The notes beneath the pieces were generated by a model. The model was not told the origin of the DNA. It did not search any database and saw only the letters and a program-made list of their open reading frames with translations. DNA of 64,000 bases. It comes from Azospirillum halopraeferens DSM 3675 (GTDB lineage: Bacteria; Pseudomonadota; Alphaproteobacteria; Azospirillales; Azospirillaceae). Positions 16,656-26,216 of the stretch are shown piece by piece. The stretch lies in the NCBI RefSeq assembly GCF_000429625.1, contig NZ_AUCF01000004.1, forward strand, positions 434,001 through 498,000, written 5' to 3'. Numbering within the stretch: position 1 is the stretch's first letter; each line of letters begins with the position of its first letter. A program made the translations under genes and the position numbers.

Positions 16656-17228
16656 TCAGCGGTCCAGAGCGTGGTACTCGCGGTTGGGGATCATGTCCAC
16701 CGCGGAGGCGACGCGGTTCGACATGTTGTAGAAGCCGGCGACATCGGCGATGTCGAAGATCTCCTCCGCCGTGAAGCCGGCGTCGCGCAGGGCCCGGCGG
16801 TCCGCCTCGCCGATGGCCATGGGCTGCGTCGTCAGCTTCCAGGCGAAGTCGAGCATGGCGCGGTGGCGCGGCTCCAGCGGCGCCACCCGGTAATTGGCGG
16901 CCAGCATCTCGCCCAGTTCGGGATCGCCCGACAGCTTGCGCACAGCCTGCCCGTGGGCCACCAGGCAGTAATAGCAATGGTTGGCCGAGGAGACGACGAC
17001 CGCGATCATCTCCCGCTCCAGCTTGCTCAGGCCGCTCTCGCCCAGCATCAGTTCGTTGTAGAAGGCGGCGAAGGTGCGCAGCTTCTTCGGGCGGGCGGCG
17101 TAGGCGCGCAGGACATTGGGGACGAACCCCAGCTTCTCCGTGCATTTGGCGAAATAGGCCTGCAGGTCCTCGTCCAGCGTTTCCGGATCGGGAACGGGCA
17201 GGGCCATGATGTGATCGGGTTGCGGCAT
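16656..17228 (-). CDS. AhpD-like peroxidase-related protein (CMD family)
   Basis: 190 residues, helical carboxymuconolactone-decarboxylase fold. The redox pair C85-x-x-C88 in NHCYYCLVAHG, with the following His, is the AhpD active site; E-EREMIAVVVSSAN precedes it. Members of this uncharacterised peroxidase-related group reduce hydroperoxides or relay electrons. The frame is open 22 codons upstream, but the ATG at 17228 has GGAGG at good spacing and the family begins there. Its start lies 80 bases before the end of the IalB-like gene on the same strand. Confidence 0.85.
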   Translation of the reverse strand: MPQPDHIMALPVPDPETLDEDLQAYFAKCTEKLGFVPNVLRAYAARPKKLRTFAAFYNELMLGESGLSKLEREMIAVVVSSANHCYYCLVAHGQAVRKLSGDPELGEMLAANYRVAPLEPRHRAMLDFAWKLTTQPMAIGEADRRALRDAGFTAEEIFDIADVAGFYNMSNRVASAVDMIPNREYHALDR

Positions 17229-17307
17229 GGTGGGTGTCCTCCGGGATCGGGCGCCCAGGGTAGCGGCACCGGCGGCCGGCGCAAGCCCCACCATCGGGCG
17301 GGCGCCG

Positions 17308-17925
17308 CTACATCCAGGCGTCGACGCCGGCCTGCCGGCGCAGTTCCTCCATGCGCTCCAGAGCGGCCCGGAAACCTTTGAGATAGAAGAAGATTTCTAC
17401 CTTCTCACCGGCCGGCGACAGGCCCACCGCCGAGACCTTGTCGGCGCTGCGCATGCGCTCCACCAGACGGTCGTTGACCGCCCGGTCGCTGACGGCGCAG
17501 GTGCCGGGTTCGTAGGGAAAGCGGGTGCAGGGGAATTCGGGGCGGAACAGCGATTGGTCGACCCACAGGCGTACGCCCTTGTCGATGTCGATCGACTGGT
17601 CCTCCAGGCGGAATCGCAGCCCTTCCATCCAGCGTTCGCTGGAGCGCAGCCACACCAGGCGCGACGCCTTGCGCGGACCGGAGGCGCGGCGTGTGCCCAG
17701 TTCGCACTCCACCCGGCGCGGCTCGCTCCACACCTGGCAGTAGAGTTTCCAGTTCTGATGGGTTTCCGCGTATTCCCGGAACGCCGGCGCCGCGGCCATC
17801 CTGGACAGGAGGGTGGCGCTGCTCGCCGCGGGGTCACCGGCGGACACGGTGCCGGCGAAGCCGGCCGCGGCCAGCGCCGTCAACAGGCCGCCGGCAAGGG
17901 CTCCCGAGCGTCGGCGTCGCGTCAT
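17308..17925 (-). CDS. IalB-like periplasmic protein
   Basis: 205 residues with a signal peptide (RRRR start, hydrophobic 10-28, VSAG cleavage). The mature part has NWKLYCQVWSEPRRVECELG, then a basic LVWLRSS strand and a second cysteine pair (PCTRFP, GTCAVSD), as in the invasion-associated locus B family common in alphaproteobacteria. IalB of Bartonella aids erythrocyte entry; in free-living species the role is unknown, so the name implies no virulence. Disulfide-bonded beta-rich fold expected. Confidence 0.6.
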   Translation of the reverse strand: MTRRRRSGALAGGLLTALAAAGFAGTVSAGDPAASSATLLSRMAAAPAFREYAETHQNWKLYCQVWSEPRRVECELGTRRASGPRKASRLVWLRSSERWMEGLRFRLEDQSIDIDKGVRLWVDQSLFRPEFPCTRFPYEPGTCAVSDRAVNDRLVERMRSADKVSAVGLSPAGEKVEIFFYLKGFRAALERMEELRRQAGVDAWM

Positions 17926-18019
17926 GTCCGTCCGTCCCGCTGTCCTCGTACGCGACCGGACGATACCCCAATGCGGGTGCCGGGAGCAACGAATCGGCCG
18001 GCCGCCGCCGGCCGGTCGT

Positions 18020-19096
18020 TCAACGTACGGTGTAGGCGCGCTGCCGCAGCAGGTGATCGGCCAGCACGCAGGCCATCATCGCCTCGCCGACCGGCACGGC
18101 GCGGATGCCGACGCAGGGGTCGTGGCGGCCCCTGGTGACGATCTCCGTGTCGTTGCCGTCCCGGTCGATGGTGCGGCGCGGCACCAGGATGGAGCTGGTG
18201 GGCTTCACGGCGAAACGCACCACCACGTCCTGCCCGGTGGAGATGCCGCCGAGGATGCCGCCGGCGTGATTGGCCAGGAACAGCGGCCGGCCGTCGGGCC
18301 CCCGGCGCATCTCGTCGGCATTCTCCTCGCCGGTCAGGGCGGCGGCGGCGAATCCGTCGCCGATCTCCACGCCCTTGACGGCGTTGATGGTCATCATCGC
18401 CCGTGCGAGGTCGCCGTCCAGCTTGTCGTACAGCGGTTCGCCCAGGCCGGCCGGCACCCCGGACGCCACCACCTCCACCACCGCACCCACCGACGATCCG
18501 GCCTTGCGGATGCCGTCGAGGTAGTCGGCCCACCGCGCGGCCGCTTCCGGGTCGGGGCAGAAGAAGGGGTTGGCGTGCACCGCGTCCCAGTCCCAGCGGG
18601 AGCGGTCCACCGCGTGGGGGCCGATCTGCACCAGCGCGCCGCGGACCGTGATGGTGTCGCCCAGCACCTTGCGCGCAACGGCGCCGGCGGCGACCCGGCA
18701 TGCGGTCTCGCGCGCCGAGGAGCGGCCGCCGCCGCGGTGATCGCGGATGCCGTACTTGCGCTCGTACGCGTAGTCCGCGTGGCCCGGCCGGAACTTGCCG
18801 ACGATGTCGCCGTAGTCCTTGGAGCGCTGGTCGGTGTTCTCGATCATCAGCGACAGCGGCGTGCCCGTCGTTTTGCCCTCGAACACGCCCGACAGGATGC
18901 GGACCCGGTCGGGCTCCTGACGCTGGGTGGTGTAGCGCGACTGGCCGGGCCGCCGCTTGTCCAGCCAGGGCTGGATGTCCTCCTCGCTCAGGTCCAGCAG
19001 CGACGGGCAGCCGTCCACCACGACGCCGATGGCCGGCCCGTGGCTCTCGCCCCAGGTGGTGAAACGGAAGGCGGTGCCGAAGCTGTTGCCGGCCAT
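18020..19096 (-). CDS. aroC: Chorismate synthase
   Basis: 358 residues, full length. All signatures are present: [44 protein letters not shown] and the C-terminal [14 protein letters not shown]. It removes phosphate from 5-enolpyruvylshikimate-3-phosphate using reduced FMN, the last common step of aromatic amino-acid synthesis. It lies downstream of fabI on the same strand, separated by 70 bases containing a GC-rich hairpin. Confidence 0.97.
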   Translation of the reverse strand: MAGNSFGTAFRFTTWGESHGPAIGVVVDGCPSLLDLSEEDIQPWLDKRRPGQSRYTTQRQEPDRVRILSGVFEGKTTGTPLSLMIENTDQRSKDYGDIVGKFRPGHADYAYERKYGIRDHRGGGRSSARETACRVAAGAVARKVLGDTITVRGALVQIGPHAVDRSRWDWDAVHANPFFCPDPEAAARWADYLDGIRKAGSSVGAVVEVVASGVPAGLGEPLYDKLDGDLARAMMTINAVKGVEIGDGFAAAALTGEENADEMRRGPDGRPLFLANHAGGILGGISTGQDVVVRFAVKPTSSILVPRRTIDRDGNDTEIVTRGRHDPCVGIRAVPVGEAMMACVLADHLLRQRAYTVR

Positions 19097-19130
19097 GATG
19101 GATTCCCTTCGAACGTCGCCGGGTCCCGCA

Positions 19131-19157
19131 CCCTCCCCCGCTGCCGGCGGGGGAGGG
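19131..19157. repeat. GC-rich hairpin between fabI and aroC
   Basis: CCCTCCCCCGC (19131-19141) pairs with 19147-19157 around TGCCG. There is no T-run on either strand, so it is probably a REP-like or mRNA-stabilising palindrome rather than a terminator. The same CCCTCCCC/GGGGAGGG theme recurs near 42150 and 53753. Confidence 0.7.
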
Positions 19158-19166
19158 GCGGAACGA

Positions 19167-20015
19167 TCAATCCGCCTTGGCGCCGCCGCTCAGGCCGTTG
19201 AGGAGCTGGGCCACCTGCGGGGCGGCGTCCACCGCCACCATGCCGACGGTGTGATAGCCGCTGTCCACGTGCATCACCTCGCCGGTGACGCCGGTGCCGA
19301 GATCGCTCAGCAGGAACAGGCCGGCGTTGCCGACTTCGCCGATGGTGACGTTGCGCTTCAGCGGGGCGTTCAGCTCATTCCACTTCAGAATGTAGCGGAA
19401 ATCGCCGATGCCGCTGGCCGCCAGGGTCTTGATGGGGCCGGCGGAGATGGCGTTGACGCGGATGTTGTCGCCGCCCAGGTCGACGGCCAGGTAGCGCACG
19501 CTGGCCTCCAGCGCCGCCTTGGCCACGCCCATCACATTGTAGTGGGGCATGACGCGCTCCGCGCCATAATAGGATAGGGTCAGCAGGCTGCCGCCCTCCC
19601 GCATCAGCGGCACGGCGCGCCGGGCCACCGCGGTGAACGAGTAGCAGGAGATGTCCATCGTGCGGAGGAAATTGTCGCGCGATGTGTTGAGGTACTTGCC
19701 GTCCAGCTCGTTCTTGTCGGAAAAGGCAATGGCATGGACCACGAAGTCGATCTTGCCCCATTCCGCCTCGATCGCCGCGAACGCAGCGTCGATGCTCGCC
19801 TCGTCGCTGACGTCGCAGGGCACCACGAGGCGCGCGCCGACCGAATCCGCCAGCGGCCGCACGCGCTTGGCGAGCGCGTCGCCCTGGTAGGTGAAGGCAA
19901 GCTCGGCACCGTGCTGCGCCAGCGCGGTGGCGATGCCCCAGGCGATCGACCGATCGTTGGCCACGCCCATGATCAGGCCGCGCTTGCCTTCCATCAGCGG
20001 CTTCGGGTTGGACAT
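19167..20015 (-). CDS. fabI: Enoyl-[acyl-carrier-protein] reductase (NADH)
   Basis: 282 residues, short-chain dehydrogenase fold. [17 protein letters not shown] is the FabI nucleotide-binding signature, and the Y-x6-K type site appears as [21 protein letters not shown]. It performs the last reduction of each fatty-acid elongation cycle and is the triclosan target in other bacteria. The ATG at 20015 has GAGGT upstream; an ATG six codons earlier is in frame but lacks a ribosome site. Confidence 0.95.
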   Translation of the reverse strand: MSNPKPLMEGKRGLIMGVANDRSIAWGIATALAQHGAELAFTYQGDALAKRVRPLADSVGARLVVPCDVSDEASIDAAFAAIEAEWGKIDFVVHAIAFSDKNELDGKYLNTSRDNFLRTMDISCYSFTAVARRAVPLMREGGSLLTLSYYGAERVMPHYNVMGVAKAALEASVRYLAVDLGGDNIRVNAISAGPIKTLAASGIGDFRYILKWNELNAPLKRNVTIGEVGNAGLFLLSDLGTGVTGEVMHVDSGYHTVGMVAVDAAPQVAQLLNGLSGGAKAD

Positions 20016-20113
20016 CCGGACCTCGTTATCCATAGTGTTCTTCGGGACATGAAAAAAGTGGGGCGCATCCTACACCAAAGACGTGCCCGGTCAAACCGGA
20101 GCGGGAGGTCCCC

Positions 20114-21451
20114 ATGCCGGCCCTGAAGGGCGTTGTCGGAGCCTGGCGGCGGGCGCGGTCCGCGGTGAGCGAGGTGAGTGCCTTCACCGCCCACTCCGCC
20201 ATGCGCTTCTACAACGACAACTGTTTCCAGACCGCGGCGTCGCTGACCTACACGACGCTGCTGGCCATCGTGCCGCTGATGACCATCGGGTTCGCCATCT
20301 TCACGGCGTTCCCCGCCTTCGGGGCGCTGCAAACGCGCGTGCAGGAGGTGATCTTCCGCAACATGGTGCCGGAGATCGGCGACGCCATCCTGGAGTACCT
20401 CGGCCATTTCATGGCCAATGCCGGGCAGATGACGGTGTTCGGCGTGATCGGCCTGGCGTTCTCGGCGATCTTGCTGATGTGGACCATCGAGGGGTCGTTC
20501 GCCGCGATCTGGCGCATCTATGAACCGCGCTCGATGGTCACCCGCATCCTGTCCTTCTGGGCCATCCTGACGCTGGCGCCGCTGTTCTTCGGGGCCAGCC
20601 TGTCCCTGTCCAGCACCCTTTGGACGACGCTCCAGGTCGCGCATCTGGAGGACTTCGCCTATCCCCTGGTCGGCTTCGGGGCGATCCTGCCTTACGTGCT
20701 CCAGATGGCGGGCTGCACCTTCCTCTATCTGGCCATTCCCAACCGGCCGGTGAGCTGGCTGGACGCCGCCTGTGGCGGGGCCGTGGGGTCGCTGCTGCTG
20801 GAACTGTCCAAGGCCGGATTCGGCTGGTACCTGCGGACCTACCCGGCGTACCAGACGATCTACGGCGCCATGTCGACCATCCCCATCTTCCTGTTCTGGC
20901 TGTACATCGCCTGGTCGACGGTGCTGTTCGGCGCGGTGGTCACCGCCGCCCTGCCGGAATGGCGGGCCGGCCGGATCACCCGCCACGGGCCGGAGGGGCT
21001 GCTGCCGGCCCAGCGCCTGGCGCTGGCGCTGGCGGTGCTGCACGAACTGATGGACGCCAGCCGCCTGGGTGTGGGCCTGCGCCGGCGCACGCTGGTGCAG
21101 CGGGTACCGGTGGGCGCGGTGCTGATCGACGGCATCCTGGAGCAGCTTCGCGACGCCCACTGGGCCGCCCACACCACGCGCGAGTCGTGGGTGGTGACCC
21201 GCGATCTCGGCGAGTCGACGCTGTACGACCTGATGAAGGCGCTGGGGATCGGCCTGCGCGGTTCGGTCCGCGGGCTCGGCGGCCTGGAACTGCCCTGGCA
21301 GGAACGCACCGCCCAGCTTCTGGAGGCGGCCGAGGCCAACCAGCAGGAGATCCTCGGCGTGCCGCTGAAGGTGCTGCTGGCCGACACCACCCGCGGCGGC
21401 GAGGGCACCGGCCCGGTGCCCCTGCGCCCGCACCGGCGCTCCTCGCCCTGA
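20114..21451 (+). CDS. YihY/BrkB-family inner-membrane protein
   Basis: 445 residues. Six hydrophobic helices fill residues 30-285, with the family patterns FQTAASLTYTTLLAIVPLM, NRPVSWLDAACGGAVG and YQTIYGAMSTIPIFLFWLY. The last ~150 residues form a soluble winged-helix-like tail, as in longer YihY members. Older databases call it RNase BN, which is incorrect; transport or envelope roles are suspected. It diverges from fabI across an 98-bp gap. Confidence 0.88.
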   Translation: MPALKGVVGAWRRARSAVSEVSAFTAHSAMRFYNDNCFQTAASLTYTTLLAIVPLMTIGFAIFTAFPAFGALQTRVQEVIFRNMVPEIGDAILEYLGHFMANAGQMTVFGVIGLAFSAILLMWTIEGSFAAIWRIYEPRSMVTRILSFWAILTLAPLFFGASLSLSSTLWTTLQVAHLEDFAYPLVGFGAILPYVLQMAGCTFLYLAIPNRPVSWLDAACGGAVGSLLLELSKAGFGWYLRTYPAYQTIYGAMSTIPIFLFWLYIAWSTVLFGAVVTAALPEWRAGRITRHGPEGLLPAQRLALALAVLHELMDASRLGVGLRRRTLVQRVPVGAVLIDGILEQLRDAHWAAHTTRESWVVTRDLGESTLYDLMKALGIGLRGSVRGLGGLELPWQERTAQLLEAAEANQQEILGVPLKVLLADTTRGGEGTGPVPLRPHRRSSP

Positions 21452-21533
21452 CGGCGGCTTGCCGAAGGTCCGGCTTGATCGGGGGGCGCCTCCCGGGCCA
21501 CCTATAGGGCTCCCGCCGCCGAACGCAGACATC

Positions 21534-24500
21534 ATGCCCCACGCCGATTTCATCCACCTGCGCGTGCACTCCGCCTATTCCCTGTCGGAGGGCGCCATCA
21601 AGGTCAAGGAACTGGTGAAGCTCTGCCAGAAGCAGGGGATGCCGGCGGTGGCCGTCACCGACACCGGCAACCTGTTCGGCGCGCTGGAGTTCGCCCTGGC
21701 CGCGTCGGACGCCGGCGTGCAGCCGATCATCGGCACCGTGCTGGGCATCACCCGGGTGGCGCCGGCGGCGGTCCGGCCCGGCCTGCCGGGCAAGGCGGCG
21801 ACACAGCCCGACCAGCTCGTCCTGCTCTGCCAGACCGCGGAAGGCTACCGCAACCTGATGAAGCTGGTGTCCAGGGCCTTCCTGGAATCCGACCCCATGG
21901 CCGGGCCGCAGGTGCCCCTGGACGCGCTGGAGGGGCACACCGCCGGCCTGATCGCGCTGACCGGCGGGCCGCAGGGGACGGTGGGCCGGCTGCTGGGCGA
22001 AGGGCAGGGAGCCCATGCCCTGGAGGTGCTGGAGCGGCTGAAAGCCCTGTTCCCCGGCCGCCTCTATGTGGAACTCCAGCGCCACGGCGGCCGCTTCACC
22101 GCCATCGAGGACGCCATCGAACCGGCGCTGGTCGATCTGGCCTATGCCCACGACCTGCCGCTGGTCGCCACCAACGACTGCTATTTCGCCACCGCCGACA
22201 TGTACGAGGCGCACGACGCCCTGCTGTGCATCGCCGAGGGCGCCTACATCAGCCAGGAGGAGCGGCGCCGCCTCACGCCCGACCACCGCTTCAAGTCGGC
22301 GGCGGAGATGCGCGAGCTGTTCGCCGACCTGCCGGAGGCGGTGGACAACACGCTGGTCATCGCCCGGCGCTGCTCCTTCCTGCTGAAGCCCATCAAGCCG
22401 ATCCTGCCGGCCTTCCCCACCGAGGCGGGCCGCAGCGAGGACGACGAACTGCGCGCCCAGTCCCGCGCCGGGCTGGAGATGCGCCTGGAGACCGTCGTCT
22501 TCACCCCCGACATGGACGAGGCGCGCCGCGCCGAGGTGCGCAAGGAGTACGGCGACCGGCTGGAGTTCGAGCTGGACGTCATCGTCTCCATGAAGTTCCC
22601 CGGCTACTTCCTGATCGTGTCGGACTTCATCAAGTGGGCCAAGGCGCAGGGCATCCCCGTGGGGCCGGGGCGCGGGTCGGGGGCCGGCTCGGTCGTCGCC
22701 TGGGCGCTGACCATCACCGACCTGGACCCGCTGCGCTTCGGTCTGCTGTTCGAGCGGTTCCTGAACCCCGAGCGCGTGTCGATGCCCGACTTCGACATCG
22801 ACTTCTGCCAGGACCGCCGCGAAGAGGTGATCCGCTACGTCCAGGACAAGTACGGCTACGACCGCGTCGCCCAGATCATCACCTTCGGTAAGCTGCAGGC
22901 GCGCGCCGTGCTGCGCGACGTCGGGCGCGTGCTGCAAATGCCCTACGGGCAGGTCGACAAGATCTGCAAGATGGTGCCCAACAACCCGGCCAACCCGGTC
23001 ACCCTGCAGCAGGCGCTGGACAGCGAGGAGCCGCTGCGCCAGGCCCGCGACGGCGACGAGACGGTGGCCCGCCTGGTGGACATCGCGCTGAAGCTGGAAG
23101 GCCTCTACCGCCATGCCTCGACCCACGCCGCCGGCGTGGTGATCGGCGACCGGCGCCTGGACGAGCTGGTGCCGCTCTACCGCGACCCGCGCTCCGACAT
23201 GCCGGTCACCCAGTTCAACATGAAGTTCGTGGAGCAGGCCGGGCTGGTGAAGTTCGACTTCCTCGGCCTGAAGACGCTGACGGTTCTGCAGACCGCGGTC
23301 AACCTGATCCCGGAGAAGCCCGACCTGTCGCGGGTATCCCTGGACGACGAGAAGAGCTACCAGATGCTGGGCCGGGCGGAATCGACCGGCGTGTTCCAGC
23401 TCGAAAGTTCGGGCATGCGTGACGTCCTGCGCCGCCTCAAGCCCAACCGGCTGGAGGACATCATCGCCCTGGTGTCGCTCTACCGTCCCGGCCCGATGGA
23501 CAACATCCCCAAGTACATCCGGGTCAAGAACGGTGACGAGCCCCCCGACTACATGCACCCGTCCCTGGAGGGAATCCTTAAGGAAACCTTCGGGATCATG
23601 ATCTACCAGGAACAGGTGATGCAGATCGCGCAGGTGCTGTCCGGCTACACGCTGGGCGGCGCCGATCTGCTGCGCCGCGCCATGGGCAAGAAGATCAAGG
23701 AGGAGATGGACGCCCAGCGCGCCATTTTCTGCAAGGGGGCCGAAGGGCGCGGCGTCGACGCCGGCCAGGCCAGCCTGATCTTCGACCAGGTCATGAAGTT
23801 CGCGGGCTACGGCTTCAACAAGAGCCACGCTGCCGCCTACGCCCTGGTCGCCTATCACACCGCCTATCTCAAGGCCAACTACCCCGTGGAGTTCATGGCC
23901 GCGTCGATGACGCTGGACCTGGGCAACACGGACAAGCTGAACGTCTTCCGGCAGGAGTTGAGCCGGCTGGGCATCCGTCTGCTGACGCCGGACATCAACC
24001 GGTCCGATTCCATCTTCGGGGTGGAGGTGCTGCCCGACGGCACCAAGGCCATCCGCTACGCCCTGGCCGCGGTCAAGGGCGTGGGCCTTCAGGCCATGAA
24101 GGCAGTGGTGGATGAGCGCCGGAAGAACGGCCCGTTCCGCAGCCTGTTCGACTTCGCCCGCCGCCTGGACCTGGAGACCATCAACAAGCGCCAGTTGGAG
24201 AACCTGACCTGCGCCGGCGCCTTCGACGGCATCGACGCCAACCGCGCCCGCGTTCACGGCGCGCTGGAGACGCTGATCCGCTACGCCAGGGCCGAGGCGG
24301 CGGAGCGCCAGAGCGGCATCGGCAACCTGTTCGGCGGCGGCGGCGGCGGGCTCAGCGAGCCCAACCTGCCCAAGGTGGCGGACTGGGAGCCGCTGGAGAA
24401 GCTGAAGCACGAGTTCCAGGCCATCGGCTTCTACCTCTCCGCCCACCCGCTGGACGCCTTCGCCCGCGCCCTGGGGCGCATGAAGGTGCTGCGCTCGGCC

Positions 24501-25016
24501 GAGATTGCCGGGGCCGTCGCCAGGGGCGGCTCGACCCGCTACAAGATGGCCGGCATCGTCGTGTCGAAGAAGGAGAAGACGGCCAAGTCCGGCAGCCGCT
24601 TTGCCTTCGTCGAACTGTCCGATGCCGGCGGCGGCTACGAGGTGACCTGCTTCTCCGAAGTGCTGTCGTCGTCGCGGGACCTGCTGGAGCCGGGCACGCC
24701 GGTGCTGCTGACCGTCGACGCCCAGATGAACGGCGAAGAGGTGCGCCTGACCTGCCAGGAGGTGAAACCCCTGGAGGAGGCGGTGGCTTCCGTCTCCGAC
24801 GGGCTGCGGGTGGTGCTGCGCGACGACCGCCCGCTGCCCGGCCTCAAGGGCACGCTGGAGCGCTTCTCCAAGGGCCGCGGCCGCGTCCATGTGCTGGTGG
24901 AGGTGGAGCCGCTGAAGGAGATCGAGATCCAGCTCCCCGGTTCCTACTTCATCAACGCACAGAGCCGCGCGGCGCTGAAGGCGGTGCCGGGGGTGGTGGA
25001 GGTGGCGGACCTGTGA
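21534..25016 (+). CDS. dnaE: DNA polymerase III alpha subunit
   Basis: 1160 residues, full-length DnaE1 type. The N-terminal PHP domain starts FIHLRVHSAYSLSEGA; the polymerase active-site aspartates are in MPDFDIDFCQDRR and VKFDFLGLKTLTVL; then come the helix-hairpin-helix region and an OB fold (KMAGIVVSKKEKTAKSGSRFAFVEL). It is the replicative polymerase, working with epsilon and the beta clamp. The reading frame runs 25 codons upstream, but the family start is the ATG at 21534, with no strong ribosome site. A hairpin follows the stop. Confidence 0.97.
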   Translation: MPHADFIHLRVHSAYSLSEGAIKVKELVKLCQKQGMPAVAVTDTGNLFGALEFALAASDAGVQPIIGTVLGITRVAPAAVRPGLPGKAATQPDQLVLLCQTAEGYRNLMKLVSRAFLESDPMAGPQVPLDALEGHTAGLIALTGGPQGTVGRLLGEGQGAHALEVLERLKALFPGRLYVELQRHGGRFTAIEDAIEPALVDLAYAHDLPLVATNDCYFATADMYEAHDALLCIAEGAYISQEERRRLTPDHRFKSAAEMRELFADLPEAVDNTLVIARRCSFLLKPIKPILPAFPTEAGRSEDDELRAQSRAGLEMRLETVVFTPDMDEARRAEVRKEYGDRLEFELDVIVSMKFPGYFLIVSDFIKWAKAQGIPVGPGRGSGAGSVVAWALTITDLDPLRFGLLFERFLNPERVSMPDFDIDFCQDRREEVIRYVQDKYGYDRVAQIITFGKLQARAVLRDVGRVLQMPYGQVDKICKMVPNNPANPVTLQQALDSEEPLRQARDGDETVARLVDIALKLEGLYRHASTHAAGVVIGDRRLDELVPLYRDPRSDMPVTQFNMKFVEQAGLVKFDFLGLKTLTVLQTAVNLIPEKPDLSRVSLDDEKSYQMLGRAESTGVFQLESSGMRDVLRRLKPNRLEDIIALVSLYRPGPMDNIPKYIRVKNGDEPPDYMHPSLEGILKETFGIMIYQEQVMQIAQVLSGYTLGGADLLRRAMGKKIKEEMDAQRAIFCKGAEGRGVDAGQASLIFDQVMKFAGYGFNKSHAAAYALVAYHTAYLKANYPVEFMAASMTLDLGNTDKLNVFRQELSRLGIRLLTPDINRSDSIFGVEVLPDGTKAIRYALAAVKGVGLQAMKAVVDERRKNGPFRSLFDFARRLDLETINKRQLENLTCAGAFDGIDANRARVHGALETLIRYARAEAAERQSGIGNLFGGGGGGLSEPNLPKVADWEPLEKLKHEFQAIGFYLSAHPLDAFARALGRMKVLRSAEIAGAVARGGSTRYKMAGIVVSKKEKTAKSGSRFAFVELSDAGGGYEVTCFSEVLSSSRDLLEPGTPVLLTVDAQMNGEEVRLTCQEVKPLEEAVASVSDGLRVVLRDDRPLPGLKGTLERFSKGRGRVHVLVEVEPLKEIEIQLPGSYFINAQSRAALKAVPGVVEVADL

Positions 25017-25032
25017 GGGCCGGCCGGTGCGT

Positions 25033-25081
25033 CGCCCTCCGTCACCGCCGGCGGTGGCGAGGAGGGCGGCGACGGAGGGCG
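25033..25081. terminator. Compound hairpin between convergent dnaE and the ExbB/TolQ-like operon
   Basis: CGCCCTCCGTC (25033-25043) pairs with GACGGAGGGCG (25071-25081), and the interior holds a second palindrome, CACCGCCGGCGGTG. It lies between two convergent genes and has no T-run. It may slow polymerase from both sides or stabilise 3' ends; it could also be a REP-type element. Confidence 0.5.
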
Positions 25082-25086
25082 TCCGG

Positions 25087-25605
25087 TCAGGCGTCCATTC
25101 CCGGATGCCGGTACTGCATGGGCTGGTCGACGGGGGCGCCGCCCTTGTCCGGCATCTTCGGCTGGGGCAGCGGGTAGAAGCGCGGGCCGTCGGTGTCCAG
25201 GGAGTCCTCGAAGGGCAGCTTCATGGCCAGGCCGGACTTGTTTTTCTCCGCATCCTGCATGGCTTTTTGCAATTCCTTGGCCAGCTCCTCGTCCCAGGGA
25301 AGCTTGTAGTAGCGCGGCTCCGGCGAACCTTCGAGCTGAAGCCAGAGGTAGACCCCTTCCTTCTCGCGCAGTTGGGCGGCCAGCACCAGCGCCTCTTCGG
25401 CGTTGGCGTTGTACCATTCCAGCCGGATCGGTTTGGGCTTGCTCAGCAGGTCGGCCATGCCGGCGTAGGCGACGGGCATGAAGCCGATGGAGACGACCAC
25501 CGCCGCGGTCTTGATCAGGGCCCGGCGCGGCGACCAGATGGCGATGGTGGCGAGCGCGCCGGCCAGAACCACGGCGACCGCCTGGAGTTCGAGAAGCTGG
25601 GACAT
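25087..25605 (-). CDS. Membrane-anchored protein, third gene of ExbB/TolQ-like operon
   Basis: 172 residues. One or two hydrophobic N-terminal segments (about 6-24 and 30-50) are followed by a hydrophilic domain (LEWYNANAEEALVLAAQLRE... LWLQLEGSPEPRYYKLPWDEELAKELQKA) of mixed alpha/beta character. Not recognised as a named family. Its ATG overlaps the stop of the upstream gene by one base (TGATG), so the two are translationally coupled and the products probably work together with the proton channel. Confidence 0.75.
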   Translation of the reverse strand: MSQLLELQAVAVVLAGALATIAIWSPRRALIKTAAVVVSIGFMPVAYAGMADLLSKPKPIRLEWYNANAEEALVLAAQLREKEGVYLWLQLEGSPEPRYYKLPWDEELAKELQKAMQDAEKNKSGLAMKLPFEDSLDTDGPRFYPLPQPKMPDKGGAPVDQPMQYRHPGMDA

Positions 25606-26216
25606 CACTTTTTCCTCCAACTGCGCAGGGCCGCCGGCAGGCTGTGCACGCTGCCTTCCTCCAGCGCGCCGGCTTCGGACAGCTTGAAGCGGTAGACGGT
25701 CGTCTCCTGCCCCTCGCGCGACAGGTCGACGGTGGTGGACAGAATCTGGCGCGTCACGTCGCCGGTCGGTGACTTGACCGAGGTGACGACGGTCACGGGC
25801 ACCGGCGTGACCAGCGACTTGTTGCGGTACAGGTGAAGGTTCACCACGTACTCGCCGGGCGGGATGCCGCGCGAGTAGGTGACCTCGTAGTTCAGCTTCG
25901 TCGGGTCGGCGTTGCGGCCGAGGTCGTCGCGCAGCAGGTTGAAGATCACCCCCGCCTTGTTGGAGTAACCGACCGGCACGTCGCCGGGCGCGCGCACCCA
26001 CAGGTCGACGTCGGCGTCCAGCTCGTCGGGCCAGCGCGCCTCAACCATGACGTTGCCGGGGGCGACCGTCTCGGACTCGGCGGTCTGCCGGGCCTCCGGC
26101 CGCACGTGGGGAAGGATCAGGATCACCACCGCCACGAAGCCGCACAGGGCCAGCGTGATGACGTCGCGGAAGACGGTGCCGGCGTCGTCCTCGTCGAAAT
26201 GGTCAAGCGACTGCAT
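25605..26216 (-). CDS. Single-pass protein, possible ExbD/MotB-like partner with beta-rich domain
   Basis: 203 residues. One N-terminal membrane helix preceded by FRD (D18) resembles the aspartate-bearing helix of ExbD, TolR and MotB, where that Asp carries the protons. The rest is a periplasmic beta-sandwich-like domain (VEARWPDELDADVDLWVRAPGDVPVGYSN... PPGEYVVNLHLYRNKS) reminiscent of YfaP/DUF2135-type folds, not an OmpA-like peptidoglycan-binding domain. It overlaps the upstream ExbB/TolQ-like gene by 14 bases. The role as stator partner is inference from position and the Asp. Confidence 0.7.
   Translation of the reverse strand: MQSLDHFDEDDAGTVFRDVITLALCGFVAVVILILPHVRPEARQTAESETVAPGNVMVEARWPDELDADVDLWVRAPGDVPVGYSNKAGVIFNLLRDDLGRNADPTKLNYEVTYSRGIPPGEYVVNLHLYRNKSLVTPVPVTVVTSVKSPTGDVTRQILSTTVDLSREGQETTVYRFKLSEAGALEEGSVHSLPAALRSWRKK

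Noticed and set aside
20976..24890. A 1304-codon open frame antisense to dnaE
   Set aside because: Its translation is low-complexity (Gln, His, Gly, Arg rich) and matches no family; it is a GC-bias shadow of dnaE. The same holds for the long minus-strand frames across dxs and mfd.
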